DNA from: Candidatus Aadella gelida
Lineage (GTDB): Bacteria > Omnitrophota > Gorgyraeia > Tantalellales > Tantalellaceae
Assembly (NCBI GenBank): GCA_030765205.1
Contig: JAVCDB010000010.1
Coordinates: 1 to 44,620, forward strand
Direction of reading: 5' to 3'
DNA: 44,620 nucleotides
The notes under the pieces are model-generated. The model had not been told where the DNA came from. It saw nothing but the letters and a program-made list of their open reading frames with translations, and made no database searches. A program made the translations under genes and the position numbers. Positions 15,559 to 24,762 of this stretch are shown here, piece after piece; the stretch's first letter is position 1, and each line of letters begins with the position of its first letter.

Positions 15559-15846
15559 ATGAAAGTAAAACCACTTGGAGATCGAATACTTGTAGAAGTA
15601 CTCGAAGCCGAAGAGAAAACAAGGGGAGGGATAGTTCTTCCTGACAATGCTAAAGAAAAACCCCAGCAGGCAAAGGTTGTGGCTGTGGGTAGCGGTAGAA
15701 TCTCAGATGACGGTAAGGTTATTGCGCTTGAGGTTAAGGCCGGAGATAAAGTTATTTTCGGGAAATACTCCGGGACGGAGTTAAAGATAGATGGTAAAGA
15801 TCTGATGATGCTCAAAGAAGATGATGTTCTTGGTATTGTAAGCTAA
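15559..15846 (+). CDS. groS: Co-chaperonin GroES
   Basis: This 95-residue protein is the 10 kDa lid of the GroEL cage. [47 protein letters not shown] includes the mobile loop ([11 protein letters not shown]). I chose the ATG at 15559 because TGGAGG at 15545-15550 is correctly spaced and the family begins MKVKPL; an in-frame ATG at 15544 lies upstream of that site. CIRCE-regulated with groEL. Confidence 0.97.
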   Translation: MKVKPLGDRILVEVLEAEEKTRGGIVLPDNAKEKPQQAKVVAVGSGRISDDGKVIALEVKAGDKVIFGKYSGTELKIDGKDLMMLKEDDVLGIVS

Positions 15847-15867
15847 TAGTATCGGAAGATACATTAG

Positions 15868-17544
<1,677 letters not shown>

Positions 17545-17548
17545 ATGA

Positions 17549-17706
17549 GACCACAACTTGCGGAACGAAGTGAACGCAAGTTGTCTGGTCGAATTTATCC
17601 TGAGCGAAGCCGAGCCAAGCGAGGAAGAGACGAAGGATCTCATATAGGAAATAAAGAAACAGATTGTTTCGTCACTGTGTTCCTCGCAAAGACAGACGGA
17701 ACTCGT
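17549..17706. repeat. Composite of short palindromic repeats after groEL
   Basis: Three pieces stand side by side. First, a hairpin of 17549-17562 with 17575-17590 (CAACTTGCG/CGCAAGTTG core, plus GACCA/TGGTC with a 2-base bulge). Second, a run at 17591-17644 holding TTATCCTGAGCGAAGC and GACGAAGGATCTCAT, matching the widely scattered bacterial repeat that reads GAGATCCTTCGTC on the other strand. Third, CAGATTGTTTCGTCAC...TTCCTCGCAAAGAC at 17660-17693, matching the common AGATTGCTTCGTC...CTCGCAATGAC repeat. The end, GGAACTCG at 17698-17705, recalls the right edge of the element A-D core. The apparent reading frame through this stretch is not a gene. Confidence 0.7.
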
Positions 17707-17722
17707 GGACAACGTAATACGA

Positions 17723-17750
17723 TTGACTTATAGTCAATATGTGATAAAAT
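17723..17750 (+). promoter_or_regulatory. Sigma-70 promoter of riboflavin operon
   Basis: TTGACT at 17723-17728 and TAAAAT at 17745-17750 with a 16 bp spacer, about 10 bp before the FMN riboswitch. It would drive the riboswitch leader and rib operon. Confidence 0.75.
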
Positions 17751-17759
17751 TGAAGATGA

Positions 17760-17908
17760 ACTTCGGGGTAAGGTGATCCGGAAACAGAGGAAATTCCTTA
17801 GCCGGCGGTGTTTTTCCCTAATAAGGGAGATAAGTCCGTGAGGTCTTAAATATGAGACCTGAATCCGTTAGAATCGGATACCGACCGTAAAGCCGGGATG
17901 GGAGAAGT
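17760..17908 (+). ncRNA. FMN riboswitch (RFN element)
   Basis: The leader matches the RFN consensus. P1 is ACTTC/GAAGT (17760-17764 with 17904-17908), and the 5' part CTTCGGGGTAAGGTGA begins right there. The conserved strings GGAAATTCCTTAGCCGGCGGT, AAGTCCGTGAG, a variable hairpin GGTCTTAAATATGAGACC, GACCGTAAAGCCGGGATGGGAGAAG follow. Bound FMN should favour the terminator immediately downstream and shut off the rib operon. Confidence 0.95.
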
Positions 17909-17923
17909 GAAATTGTTACTCAC

Positions 17924-17958
17924 AAAACCCCCGAAGTGTATGCTTCGGGGGTTTTTTT
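17924..17958 (+). terminator. Rho-independent terminator of the FMN riboswitch
   Basis: A perfect hairpin AAAACCCCCGAAG (17924-17936) with CTTCGGGGGTTTT (17943-17955), loop TGTATG, and a seven-T tract. It lies between the aptamer and ribBA, so control is by transcription attenuation. The CUUCGGGG strand resembles the 5' edge of the aptamer (CTTCGGGG at 17761), so an antiterminator pairing with the aptamer's partner strand is plausible. Confidence 0.93.
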
Positions 17959-17982
17959 GTTTAAAGGGAATAGAGGATAAAA

Positions 17983-19185
17983 ATGAAACTTAATACGATT
18001 GATGAAGCGATAAAGGATATCAGAAGAGGCCGGATGATAGTCGTAGTTGATGATCCTTCACGGGAAAATGAAGGTGATCTTATAGCTTCGGCTCAGAAAA
18101 TAACGCCTGATAAGATCAACTTTATGGCTAAACATGGACGTGGTCTTATATGTGTTCCTATGCATGACAAAATTGCTGATAGACTAGGGCTGTATCCTAT
18201 GACGCAAGGTCCGCAAAAGGATCCATTTAAGACTGCCTGGGCTGTTTCTGTTGATGCTGTCAAAGGGATAACTACGGGCATATCAGCTCATGATAGAGCA
18301 AAGACAATAAAACTTTTGTCAGATCCCGGATCCAGATCAAAAGATTTTGCTAAACCGGGTCATCTCTTTCCGCTTAGATCAAGAAGCGGAGGAGTTCTTG
18401 TCCGGGCGGGACATACAGAAGCTAGTACAGATCTCATGGAACTTTCCGGTTTGGCTCCCGTCGCCGTTATATGCGAAATAATGAACGAAGACGGGACAAT
18501 GGCGCGTATTCCGAATCTGGTGAAATTTGCGAGCAAACACAAACTTAAGATATGTACCATAGAAGACCTTATCAAGTACCGGTGCAAGAAAGAACATATG
18601 ATAAAAAAGGTCGCCGAAGCGGAACTACCTACATTGCACGGGGATTTTAGATTGCATGCCTATACTTCCAAACTTGATGATTATAAGCATCTGGCATTGG
18701 TTAAAGGTGATGTCACTAAAGGAGAGACCATCGTTCGTGTGCATTCTCAATGCCTTACCGGAGATATCTTTCATTCATTAAGATGTGATTGCGGGGACCA
18801 ACTTGAAAAAGCAATGAAGATCATCTCTCGCGAAGGTAAGGGTGTGATACTCTATTTGGCGCAAGAAGGCAGAGGCATAGGGATCATGAATAAAATAAAA
18901 GCCTATGAGTTGCAGGATATGGGGCTTGATACTGTGGAGGCCAATGAAAAATTAGGATTTAAAGATGACCTTAGAGATTATGGTATAGGAGCTCAGATAT
19001 TAGCTGACCTGGGTCTCAAAAAAATAAGATTACTAACCAATAATCCAAGAAAAATAGTCGGTCTTAAGGGGTATGGACTTAGTGTTATAAAACGAGAACC
19101 GCTGGAGATAAAACCGAGTAAGGATAATAGGAAATACTTGAAAGCAAAAAAGAACAGGCTTGGACACAAGCTCAGTAAAGTGTAG
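17983..19185 (+). CDS. ribBA: Bifunctional DHBP synthase / GTP cyclohydrolase II
   Basis: This 400-residue fusion makes both precursors of riboflavin. The RibB half (about 1-200) converts ribulose 5-phosphate to dihydroxybutanone phosphate and carries [12 protein letters not shown] (acidic loop), GRGLICVPM and [17 protein letters not shown]. The RibA half (about 205-400) opens GTP and has the zinc cysteines Cys257, Cys268 and Cys270 in [20 protein letters not shown], then [10 protein letters not shown]. Length is normal. It is the first gene after the FMN riboswitch. Confidence 0.97.
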   Translation: MKLNTIDEAIKDIRRGRMIVVVDDPSRENEGDLIASAQKITPDKINFMAKHGRGLICVPMHDKIADRLGLYPMTQGPQKDPFKTAWAVSVDAVKGITTGISAHDRAKTIKLLSDPGSRSKDFAKPGHLFPLRSRSGGVLVRAGHTEASTDLMELSGLAPVAVICEIMNEDGTMARIPNLVKFASKHKLKICTIEDLIKYRCKKEHMIKKVAEAELPTLHGDFRLHAYTSKLDDYKHLALVKGDVTKGETIVRVHSQCLTGDIFHSLRCDCGDQLEKAMKIISREGKGVILYLAQEGRGIGIMNKIKAYELQDMGLDTVEANEKLGFKDDLRDYGIGAQILADLGLKKIRLLTNNPRKIVGLKGYGLSVIKREPLEIKPSKDNRKYLKAKKNRLGHKLSKV

Positions 19186-19205
19186 CGGTACAATAAGCAC
19201 AAACT

Positions 19206-19242
19206 GGGGACATTCCCCGAGCGAAGCGCGGGAAGTGTCCCC
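19206..19242. repeat. GGGGACA/TGTCCCC palindrome inside the rib operon
   Basis: GGGGACATTCCC (19206-19217) pairs with GGGAAGTGTCCCC (19230-19242) with one bulged base, around a loop CGAGCGAAGCGC. It fills most of the 76 bp gap between ribBA and ribH. The AGAGGAGG ribosome site of ribH lies just after it. No T-run follows; it resembles a scattered REP-like repeat more than a terminator, though it could act as an mRNA stability or processing hairpin. Confidence 0.75.
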
Positions 19243-19261
19243 CCTAGCAGAGGAGGATAAA

Positions 19262-19732
19262 ATGGCAGGTACAAAGATAATTAAGGGTAAAATGAAAGGA
19301 AAAGGAAAAAAATTCGGCGTGGTCGTTTCTAGATTTAATGAATTTATTTCCTCAAAGCTTTTGGATGGTGCGGTAGATAGTTTGATCAAACACGGTGTCA
19401 CAGAAACAGACGTTTCTGTAGTATGGGTTCCCGGCTCATTTGAAACGCCGATGCTGGCCAAGAAAATGGCAGATTCCGGTAATTTTGATGCCGTTATATG
19501 TCTTGGAGCGATCATAAGGGGGGAAACGCCTCATTTTGATCTGGTTTCCGCAGAAGCTGCCAAAGGAATAGCAAAAGTCGCTATGGATAGCAGTATTCCA
19601 TGCATTTTTGGTATAATAACCGCTGATAATCTTGAACAAGCCCTTGATAGAGCGGGGACGAAAAGTGGGAATAAAGGAAGAGATGCCGCCATTACGGCGA
19701 TAGAGATGTGCGATATATACAGGCAGGTGTAA
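19262..19732 (+). CDS. ribH: 6,7-dimethyl-8-ribityllumazine synthase
   Basis: This 156-residue protein condenses the pyrimidinedione from RibD with dihydroxybutanone phosphate to form lumazine. [48 protein letters not shown] (with the catalytic His) and [24 protein letters not shown] are family motifs. I start at ATG 19262, behind AGAGGAGG; an upstream in-frame start lies in the preceding palindrome and is rejected. nusB follows after one base. Confidence 0.97.
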   Translation: MAGTKIIKGKMKGKGKKFGVVVSRFNEFISSKLLDGAVDSLIKHGVTETDVSVVWVPGSFETPMLAKKMADSGNFDAVICLGAIIRGETPHFDLVSAEAAKGIAKVAMDSSIPCIFGIITADNLEQALDRAGTKSGNKGRDAAITAIEMCDIYRQV

Positions 19733-19733
19733 T

Positions 19734-20162
19734 ATGAGAAAACGTACTGTGTCTCGAGAATTAGCTCTTAAGATCCTTTATGCAAGGGATATCACTAAAG
19801 AATCTGTTGGAGAGACTGACGAAAAATTTTGGGAACATAACGCTGGAAGAAGTCAAAGTATCCGGGAGTTTACGGAACATCTCGTGTTTGGCGTTGATGG
19901 GAAGATGAAAGATATAGATAGCGTTATCTCAGCCTGCTCGACTAACTGGGACCTGGATCGTATGGCTACCATAGATAGGAACATCTTGCGAATTGCTGTC
20001 TATGAACTTACCTGTGATGCAGAGACTCCGCCAAAGGTTGTTATAAATGAAGCGATCGAAATGGCAAAAAAATATGGTGACGAAAATTCCGGATCTTTTG
20101 TGAACGGTATCCTTGATGAAATTAAGAAAAGAAAGAAGATAAATGACGAAAAAAGTAGATAA
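19734..20162 (+). CDS. nusB: Transcription antitermination factor NusB
   Basis: This 142-residue all-helical protein binds boxA RNA with NusE (S10) and supports rRNA antitermination. RKRTVSRELALKILYARDI at the N-terminus and later DRNILRIAVYEL and PKVVINEAIEMAKKYGDENSGSFVNGILDEI are NusB motifs. It follows ribH by one base, the widespread ribH-nusB linkage, and overlaps the PHP gene by 20 bases. Confidence 0.95.
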   Translation: MRKRTVSRELALKILYARDITKESVGETDEKFWEHNAGRSQSIREFTEHLVFGVDGKMKDIDSVISACSTNWDLDRMATIDRNILRIAVYELTCDAETPPKVVINEAIEMAKKYGDENSGSFVNGILDEIKKRKKINDEKSR

Positions 20163-20991
20163 TAATAATTTTGCGGATCTCCATGTTCATACCGATTATT
20201 CTGACGGGATCTTTTCGCCCAAAGAGGTTGTTGATGAAGCTCTTAAGGCTTCATTGGGCGCTGTAGCGATAACAGATCATGATAGTGTTGATGCTATAGG
20301 GCCTTGCATTGAAGCAGGCTTGGGTTCGGAACTTGAAATAATTCCTGCAATTGAACTTTCGGCATCGAATGGAGAAAAAGAGATACATATATTGGGTTAT
20401 TTTGTTGATTGGCAGGATCCTGAATTTCTTGATATGCTTCACGGCATGAAAACATCCAGAAGGAAAAGGATGGGGGAAATGATAGAACTTCTATCAAAAA
20501 AAGGGATAGAGATTCCTGCCGGCAGGATGTTGGGTCCAGAGAGTAGAGGAAGCGTGGGACGGCTTCATCTTGCGCGTGTGATGGAAGAAGAGAAATTGGT
20601 CCGAAATATATATGAAGCATTTGAAAAGCATATAGGTGATGGAAAAGACTGTCATGTGAAACATGAGCAGTTAGATTATAATGAAGCTATTTCCTGGATA
20701 GATAGAGTCGGGGGTGTAGCTGTTTTGGCGCATCCCGGAGCTTCCAGGGCTGATAAGGATATTCCCCTATATGTAAAAGCAGGCCTAAAAGGAATAGAAG
20801 TATATCACACAAAACACAGGGCAGCTGACAATGAACGGTATTTGAAGATCGCGGAAGAGAACGGACTTCTTGCTACGGGCGGATCTGATTGTCACGGAGG
20901 AAAAAAGAACGGGACAATACTTTTAGGCAAAGTGAGGGTAAGCCGTGATATTGTTGAGAGCTTGAGAGAAGAATCTGCTTTTAAGAAATGA
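20143..20991 (+). CDS. PHP-domain phosphoesterase (RNase AM / YciV-like)
   Basis: This 282-residue protein has a polymerase-and-histidinol-phosphatase domain. FADLHVHTDYSDGIFSPKEVVDEA and AVAITDHDSVDAI give the metal-binding HxH and DHD, and GGVAVLAHPGASR and ATGGSDCHG give later ligands. Family members hydrolyse 3',5'-nucleoside bisphosphates and trim 5S/23S rRNA ends. The RNase AM-like role would fit with nusB next door, but the substrate is inferred. It overlaps nusB by 20 bases and precedes ribD by 35 bp. Confidence 0.88.
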   Translation: MTKKVDNNNFADLHVHTDYSDGIFSPKEVVDEALKASLGAVAITDHDSVDAIGPCIEAGLGSELEIIPAIELSASNGEKEIHILGYFVDWQDPEFLDMLHGMKTSRRKRMGEMIELLSKKGIEIPAGRMLGPESRGSVGRLHLARVMEEEKLVRNIYEAFEKHIGDGKDCHVKHEQLDYNEAISWIDRVGGVAVLAHPGASRADKDIPLYVKAGLKGIEVYHTKHRAADNERYLKIAEENGLLATGGSDCHGGKKNGTILLGKVRVSRDIVESLREESAFKK

Positions 20992-21026
20992 AGATACAAT
21001 GATCGGCCGGGATACCAGGACATGCC

Positions 21027-22121
21027 ATGACTAAAAACGATAAGATATATATGCGGGAAGCGCTCTCTCTGGCTGAGAAAGCAAAAGAGAGAACCTATCC
21101 AAACCCAATGGTCGGGGCAGTTATTGTTAGATCGGGACGTATCATAGGAAGAGGATATCATAAACAGTTTGGTGGGATGCATGCGGAACCGGCTGCGATC
21201 GGCTCTTCTGATATAGATTGTATCGGTAGTGATATGTATGTTACTCTTGAGCCTTGTGATCATTATGGAAAGACCCCTCCTTGTACAGATAAAATAATCA
21301 AAAGCGGTATAAAAAGAGTTTTTGTAGCAATGAAAGATCCTAACCCATTGAATGCGGGTAAGGGTATAAAAAAATTGAGAAGGGCAGGAATAGAGGTATT
21401 TATAGGACTTCACCTGAAAGAAGCCGAATGGATAAATCGGAAATATCTGAAATATATTACAACAGGCATGCCGTACATTACAGTAAAACTTGCTCAATCT
21501 CTTGACGGTAAAATAGCCGCACGTGACGGATCCTCTAAATGGATATCTTCCGGAGCGTCGAGGCGACATGTGAAAAAGATACGAAGCACTTTTGATGCTG
21601 TCATGGTCGGGTCAAATACTATAAAAACAGATAACCCGTTACTTTTAGGGTCAGGCAAAAGAGTTCCGGCGCGTATTACTGTTGATACTTGCTTAAAGAT
21701 CTCAGAGGAGACACAGCTAATAAAAACAGCTCGGAATGGCCCCGTTATTATCGGAACAACAGAACTTGCGTCTAAACAGAAGATTCGCCGGCTGGGAAGC
21801 ATTCCCGGAGTCGAGATAGATGTCCGGAAAAGCCAAAGAGGGAAGGTTCCTCTTAAGTCTTTTCTGAAAGGCGTAGCTAAAAAAGGACTTATTAATATCT
21901 TGGTAGAAGGTGGAGGAGAAGTCGTTGGGAATATGCTGGACAATGGGTTGGTGGATGAGGTAATGGTTTTTATTTCTCCCAAGATAATAGGCGGTTCTTT
22001 CGGATCTATAAAGGGAGGCGGGGTCAAAAATATCGGAGAAGCATATGATCTTGATCATGTGAAGATCACAAACATTGGTCCGGATATTCTGGTTTCGGGA
22101 ACTTTGAATAACAGGGGATAA
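21027..22121 (+). CDS. ribD: Bifunctional riboflavin deaminase-reductase
   Basis: This 364-residue fusion carries out the second and third steps of riboflavin synthesis. The deaminase half (about 1-145) has NPMVGAVIVRSGRIIGRGYH, the zinc motif MHAEPAAI and EPCDHYGKTPPCTDKII. The reductase half (about 150-360) has TVKLAQSLDGKIAARDGSSKWIS, FDAVMVGSNTIKTDNPLL and ILVEGGGEVVGNML. All key residues are present. ribE follows after two bases. Confidence 0.96.
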   Translation: MTKNDKIYMREALSLAEKAKERTYPNPMVGAVIVRSGRIIGRGYHKQFGGMHAEPAAIGSSDIDCIGSDMYVTLEPCDHYGKTPPCTDKIIKSGIKRVFVAMKDPNPLNAGKGIKKLRRAGIEVFIGLHLKEAEWINRKYLKYITTGMPYITVKLAQSLDGKIAARDGSSKWISSGASRRHVKKIRSTFDAVMVGSNTIKTDNPLLLGSGKRVPARITVDTCLKISEETQLIKTARNGPVIIGTTELASKQKIRRLGSIPGVEIDVRKSQRGKVPLKSFLKGVAKKGLINILVEGGGEVVGNMLDNGLVDEVMVFISPKIIGGSFGSIKGGGVKNIGEAYDLDHVKITNIGPDILVSGTLNNRG

Positions 22122-22123
22122 AA

Positions 22124-22747
22124 ATGTTTACGGGAATCATTTCAGAAATAGGGAAGATAAAAAAGATAACAAGAAAGCCGATGGGTAGTGAGCTTACTAT
22201 CGTCTGTGAAAACATTTTCGCAGAATCGGTATTAGGAGACAGTATCGCGGTTAACGGAGTATGTTTGAGCGTAAACAGAAAAAAAGATGATCTGTCTTTT
22301 GATGTTGTTGGCAATACGCTTAAGAACAGTAATCTTAAAAGGCTGAAGGTCAATGATAAAGTTAACCTGGAAATGGCACTTAAATTTGAAGGCAAGATTA
22401 GCGGACACATAGTTACAGGGCATGTTGACGGAGAAAGAAAGATCAGAAACAGTAGAGTACAAGCCGGAGAAAGAATAATTGATATAGATATTTTACCGGG
22501 AGACGACAAATATCTTATTGATAAAGGGTCGGTAGCTCTGGATGGCATCAGTCTTACCGTAGGCAAAACAATGGGATCGTTCTTCAGGGTTTTTCTAATA
22601 CCTCATACACTTGAGAATACTACACTTATGTCAAGAAAGCCGGGCGATCATATTAATGTGGAGTTTGATGCTTTGGCAAAGTATAATGAAAAAAGGTCAA
22701 GTAGTAGCGTGACTAAAACATATCTTGAAAGGAATGGGTTTATTTAA
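22124..22747 (+). CDS. ribE: Riboflavin synthase alpha subunit
   Basis: This 207-residue protein dismutates two lumazine molecules into riboflavin. It has two similar lumazine-binding halves: MFTGIISEIGKI and GDSIAVNGVCLSV first, then GHIVTGHVDGERKI and KGSVALDGISLTVG. Length is standard. It ends the riboflavin set started at ribBA, so all enzymes except the phosphatase lie in this cluster. Confidence 0.96.
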   Translation: MFTGIISEIGKIKKITRKPMGSELTIVCENIFAESVLGDSIAVNGVCLSVNRKKDDLSFDVVGNTLKNSNLKRLKVNDKVNLEMALKFEGKISGHIVTGHVDGERKIRNSRVQAGERIIDIDILPGDDKYLIDKGSVALDGISLTVGKTMGSFFRVFLIPHTLENTTLMSRKPGDHINVEFDALAKYNEKRSSSSVTKTYLERNGFI

Positions 22748-22779
22748 TAAGAAGAACTCAATACGAAAGGAGTCAAACA

Positions 22780-23109
22780 ATGAAAAAATGCGTTTTAATT
22801 CTTATTTTGATAGTTTTGACGCTATCGGTGCCGGTGAATTCATACGCCAAGAATAATCCGGCCACGAAACTCGGAAGAGGAGCCGCTAATTTGATTACCG
22901 GCGGAGTGGAAATCCCTAAAGGATTTATGGATTTCCACGCAAAGGACGGCTGGGTTTCAGGTGCGACCGCAGGCGTTTGTGTCGGTATTTTTAAGGCCAT
23001 AGGACGTTCTTTTGTAGGGGTATACGAAATTGTTACTTTTTTAATACCCATACCCGAATACTATGAACCCATATTGACGGATCCGGAATATATGCTGTCC
23101 ACAAACTGA
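22780..23109 (+). CDS. TIGR04073-type exosortase-associated secreted protein, copy 1
   Basis: This 109-residue protein has a signal peptide (residues 1-23, cleaved after YA). The family pattern follows: ATKLGRGAANLITGGVEIPKGFMDF, then GVCVGIFKAIGRSFVGVYEIVTFLIPIPEYYEPIL. It matches the TIGR04073 family, found in genomes with exosortase systems; its function is not known. It lies 32 bp after ribE with its own AAGGAG ribosome site, and so may ride on the rib operon. A second copy is at 29864. No exosortase or PEP-CTERM protein is visible in this window. Confidence 0.8.
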   Translation: MKKCVLILILIVLTLSVPVNSYAKNNPATKLGRGAANLITGGVEIPKGFMDFHAKDGWVSGATAGVCVGIFKAIGRSFVGVYEIVTFLIPIPEYYEPILTDPEYMLSTN

Positions 23110-23115
23110 TACCTA

Positions 23116-23144
23116 TTGACGGTACAATACTATAGTGATAATAT
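23116..23144 (+). promoter_or_regulatory. Promoter for tRNA-Pro
   Basis: TTGACG at 23116-23121 and TAATAT at 23139-23144 with a 17 bp spacer (or GATAAT at 23137 with 15 bp). It lies about 27 bp before the tRNA. Confidence 0.6.
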
Positions 23145-23171
23145 AGCGCAATATGTTTTATGTATAGCAGT

Positions 23172-23249
23172 CGGGGCGTAGCGCAGCTTGGCTAGCGCGC
23201 CACGTTCGGGACGTGGAGGCCTCGGGTTCGAATCCCGACGCCCCGACCA
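23172..23249 (+). tRNA. tRNA-Pro (CGG anticodon)
   Basis: A complete 78-base tRNA with encoded CCA. Acceptor CGGGGCG pairs with CGCCCCG and the discriminator is A. The anticodon stem CCACG/CGTGG encloses loop TTCGGGA with anticodon CGG (reads CCG proline codons). The T arm is CTCGGG-TTCGAAT-CCCGA-like. C1-G72 at the acceptor end is typical for bacterial tRNA-Pro. Confidence 0.95.
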
Positions 23250-23318
23250 ATTTCGGGTCTTGTTTTAGGGGCAGAGGAGCAGGTACCGCAATTAATTTAG
23301 AAAATTTGTGCGAATATT

Positions 23319-23588
23319 ATGAGAAGCATCCATGTTGTTTATAAGGGGCGCGTGCAAGGTGTCGGATTCAGATTCACTGTCGGAAGGATAGCAAAACGGT
23401 TCGATATGACAGGATTTGTAAAGAATGTTCCGGACGGGACAGTCGAAGTGCGGGCAGAAGGACCAACGGATCAGGTAGAATCGTTCATTGCAGACGTCAA
23501 TGAGAGCATGGAAGGTTATATTCGCCAAAGTGTTGTAGAAGAAGAATCATATACCGGTAAATTTCCGGATTTTCGCATAGAAATGTAA
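23319..23588 (+). CDS. acyP: Acylphosphatase
   Basis: This 89-residue protein hydrolyses acyl phosphates such as acetyl phosphate. VVYKGRVQGVGFRFTVGRIAKRFDMTGFVKNVPDGTVEVRAEG contains the catalytic Arg (GVGFR) and Asn (VKNVPDG). Length is normal (about 90). No strong ribosome site precedes the ATG. It starts 69 bp after tRNA-Pro. Confidence 0.94.
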   Translation: MRSIHVVYKGRVQGVGFRFTVGRIAKRFDMTGFVKNVPDGTVEVRAEGPTDQVESFIADVNESMEGYIRQSVVEEESYTGKFPDFRIEM

Positions 23589-23626
23589 GACACATTGAAA
23601 ATGTTGATATCTTAACTAGGAGTAAA

Positions 23627-24142
23627 ATGGTAAAGGTCAGATGCATATACGGGTTTCTGCTGATCGTCTTCATGGCGACCAGCCTTTTTGGGTTGGCAGG
23701 ATGTGCCCAACTTAGAGATAAGTTTATAAGAAAGCCGGAAGAAGAGATCAAAAATAAGACATATTATGCCGTCAGGGAATATGATGTTGAGCCAAGTCTG
23801 GAACTCTATACTAAAAGGTATATTTTCTGGAAAACATGGCACAAGGAACTTTTGGATGTATTGCCGAAGGGAAATCGTAAAAAGATCGTCGTAGCGGTAG
23901 AACAGGAACTATCCAATCTTATGGATCTGCAGAACATGCTGGTGGAGGAAAAGGCTCTGTCCATGCAGGAAGATATAGATCAGCTTATGAGCATTGAAAT
24001 GGAGATCAAAAAGAGTGGAGTAACCAGAGGCAATAAAGTACACATACGTCGTCAGCTTGAAAGTATCGGAAAAAAAGTGAAAAAGAACTTTTCCTACAGA
24101 AAGATGGGAGGATATGTGAGAGATGACTTCCGAGATAAATAA
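23627..24142 (+). CDS. Predicted lipoprotein of unknown function
   Basis: This 171-residue protein has a lipoprotein signal (hydrophobic 8-22, lipobox LAGC with Cys26). The rest is a charged, mostly helical domain with many aromatic residues (YDVEPSLELYTKRYIFWKTWHKELLDVLPKG), then helices MQEDIDQLMSIEMEIKKS and HIRRQLESIGKKVKK. I do not recognise the family. TAGGAG precedes the start. It overlaps the hydrolase gene by 20 bases. Confidence 0.8.
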   Translation: MVKVRCIYGFLLIVFMATSLFGLAGCAQLRDKFIRKPEEEIKNKTYYAVREYDVEPSLELYTKRYIFWKTWHKELLDVLPKGNRKKIVVAVEQELSNLMDLQNMLVEEKALSMQEDIDQLMSIEMEIKKSGVTRGNKVHIRRQLESIGKKVKKNFSYRKMGGYVRDDFRDK

Positions 24143-24752
24143 GACACCAGGTTTTAAAAAATTTGTTTTAGGTCCTATTGAAACAAACTGCTACATAATC
24201 TATGATCCTCACACAAAAAAAGGGGTATTAGTAGATCCCAGCGAAAACAGTCCCGTTATCAGCGAATACATCAAGCACGAAAAAATTGACATATTATGGA
24301 CCATAAATACTCACGGACATGCTGATCATATTTTAGGGGATGAATATTTTGGGTATCCCGTGATGATACATGTTTTGGACAACCCCTTTCTTAGCGACCC
24401 CGGACTAAACCTGTCCGCAGTTCACGATACTCCTGTTGGCAATATAAGTGCCGAAAGACTCTTGCATGATGGTGATAAGGTGAGGTTAGGAGATCTCGTT
24501 CTTGAGATTTTGCATACTCCTGGGCATACTCCCGGAGGCATATCCATTAAATGCGGAGGTCTGCTTTTCTCTGGTGATACACTTTTTTATGAAGGAGTTG
24601 GACGGACCGATCTGCCGGGAGGAGATCAGCACACACTTGAGGCGTCGATAAAAGAAAAACTTATGGTTTTAGACGACAATATAAAGGTTTTTCCGGGTCA
24701 TGGTCCCGAAACAACTATCGGGCATGAACGGAAGTATAATACATTCTTTTAA
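24123..24752 (+). CDS. Metallo-beta-lactamase-fold hydrolase (glyoxalase II-like)
   Basis: This 209-residue protein has the two-metal hydrolase core: THGHADHILGDEYF (HxHxDH), HTPGHTPGGISI, SGDTLFYEGVGRTDLPGG and VFPGHGPETTIGHE. It is close to the small YcbL/GloB-like branch that cleaves thioesters such as lactoylglutathione. Substrate is not certain, and in an anaerobe it may act on another thiol. The start lies inside the preceding lipoprotein gene. Confidence 0.92.
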   Translation: MTSEINKTPGFKKFVLGPIETNCYIIYDPHTKKGVLVDPSENSPVISEYIKHEKIDILWTINTHGHADHILGDEYFGYPVMIHVLDNPFLSDPGLNLSAVHDTPVGNISAERLLHDGDKVRLGDLVLEILHTPGHTPGGISIKCGGLLFSGDTLFYEGVGRTDLPGGDQHTLEASIKEKLMVLDDNIKVFPGHGPETTIGHERKYNTFF

Positions 24753-24762
24753 AAACAAAAAA

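Noticed and set aside
17545-17733. Open frame directly after groEL
   Set aside because: It lies in the palindrome patchwork and shows low-complexity Arg, Ser and Glu content from repeats; no family match or ribosome site.
20892-21569. 225-codon open frame on the minus strand opposite the PHP and ribD genes
   Set aside because: It spans two well-supported genes and their gap and has no recognisable domain.
24700-24762. Longer Xer recombinase start inside the hydrolase gene
   Set aside because: The added residues do not match the family, which starts at the core-binding domain about where ATG 24763 lies.
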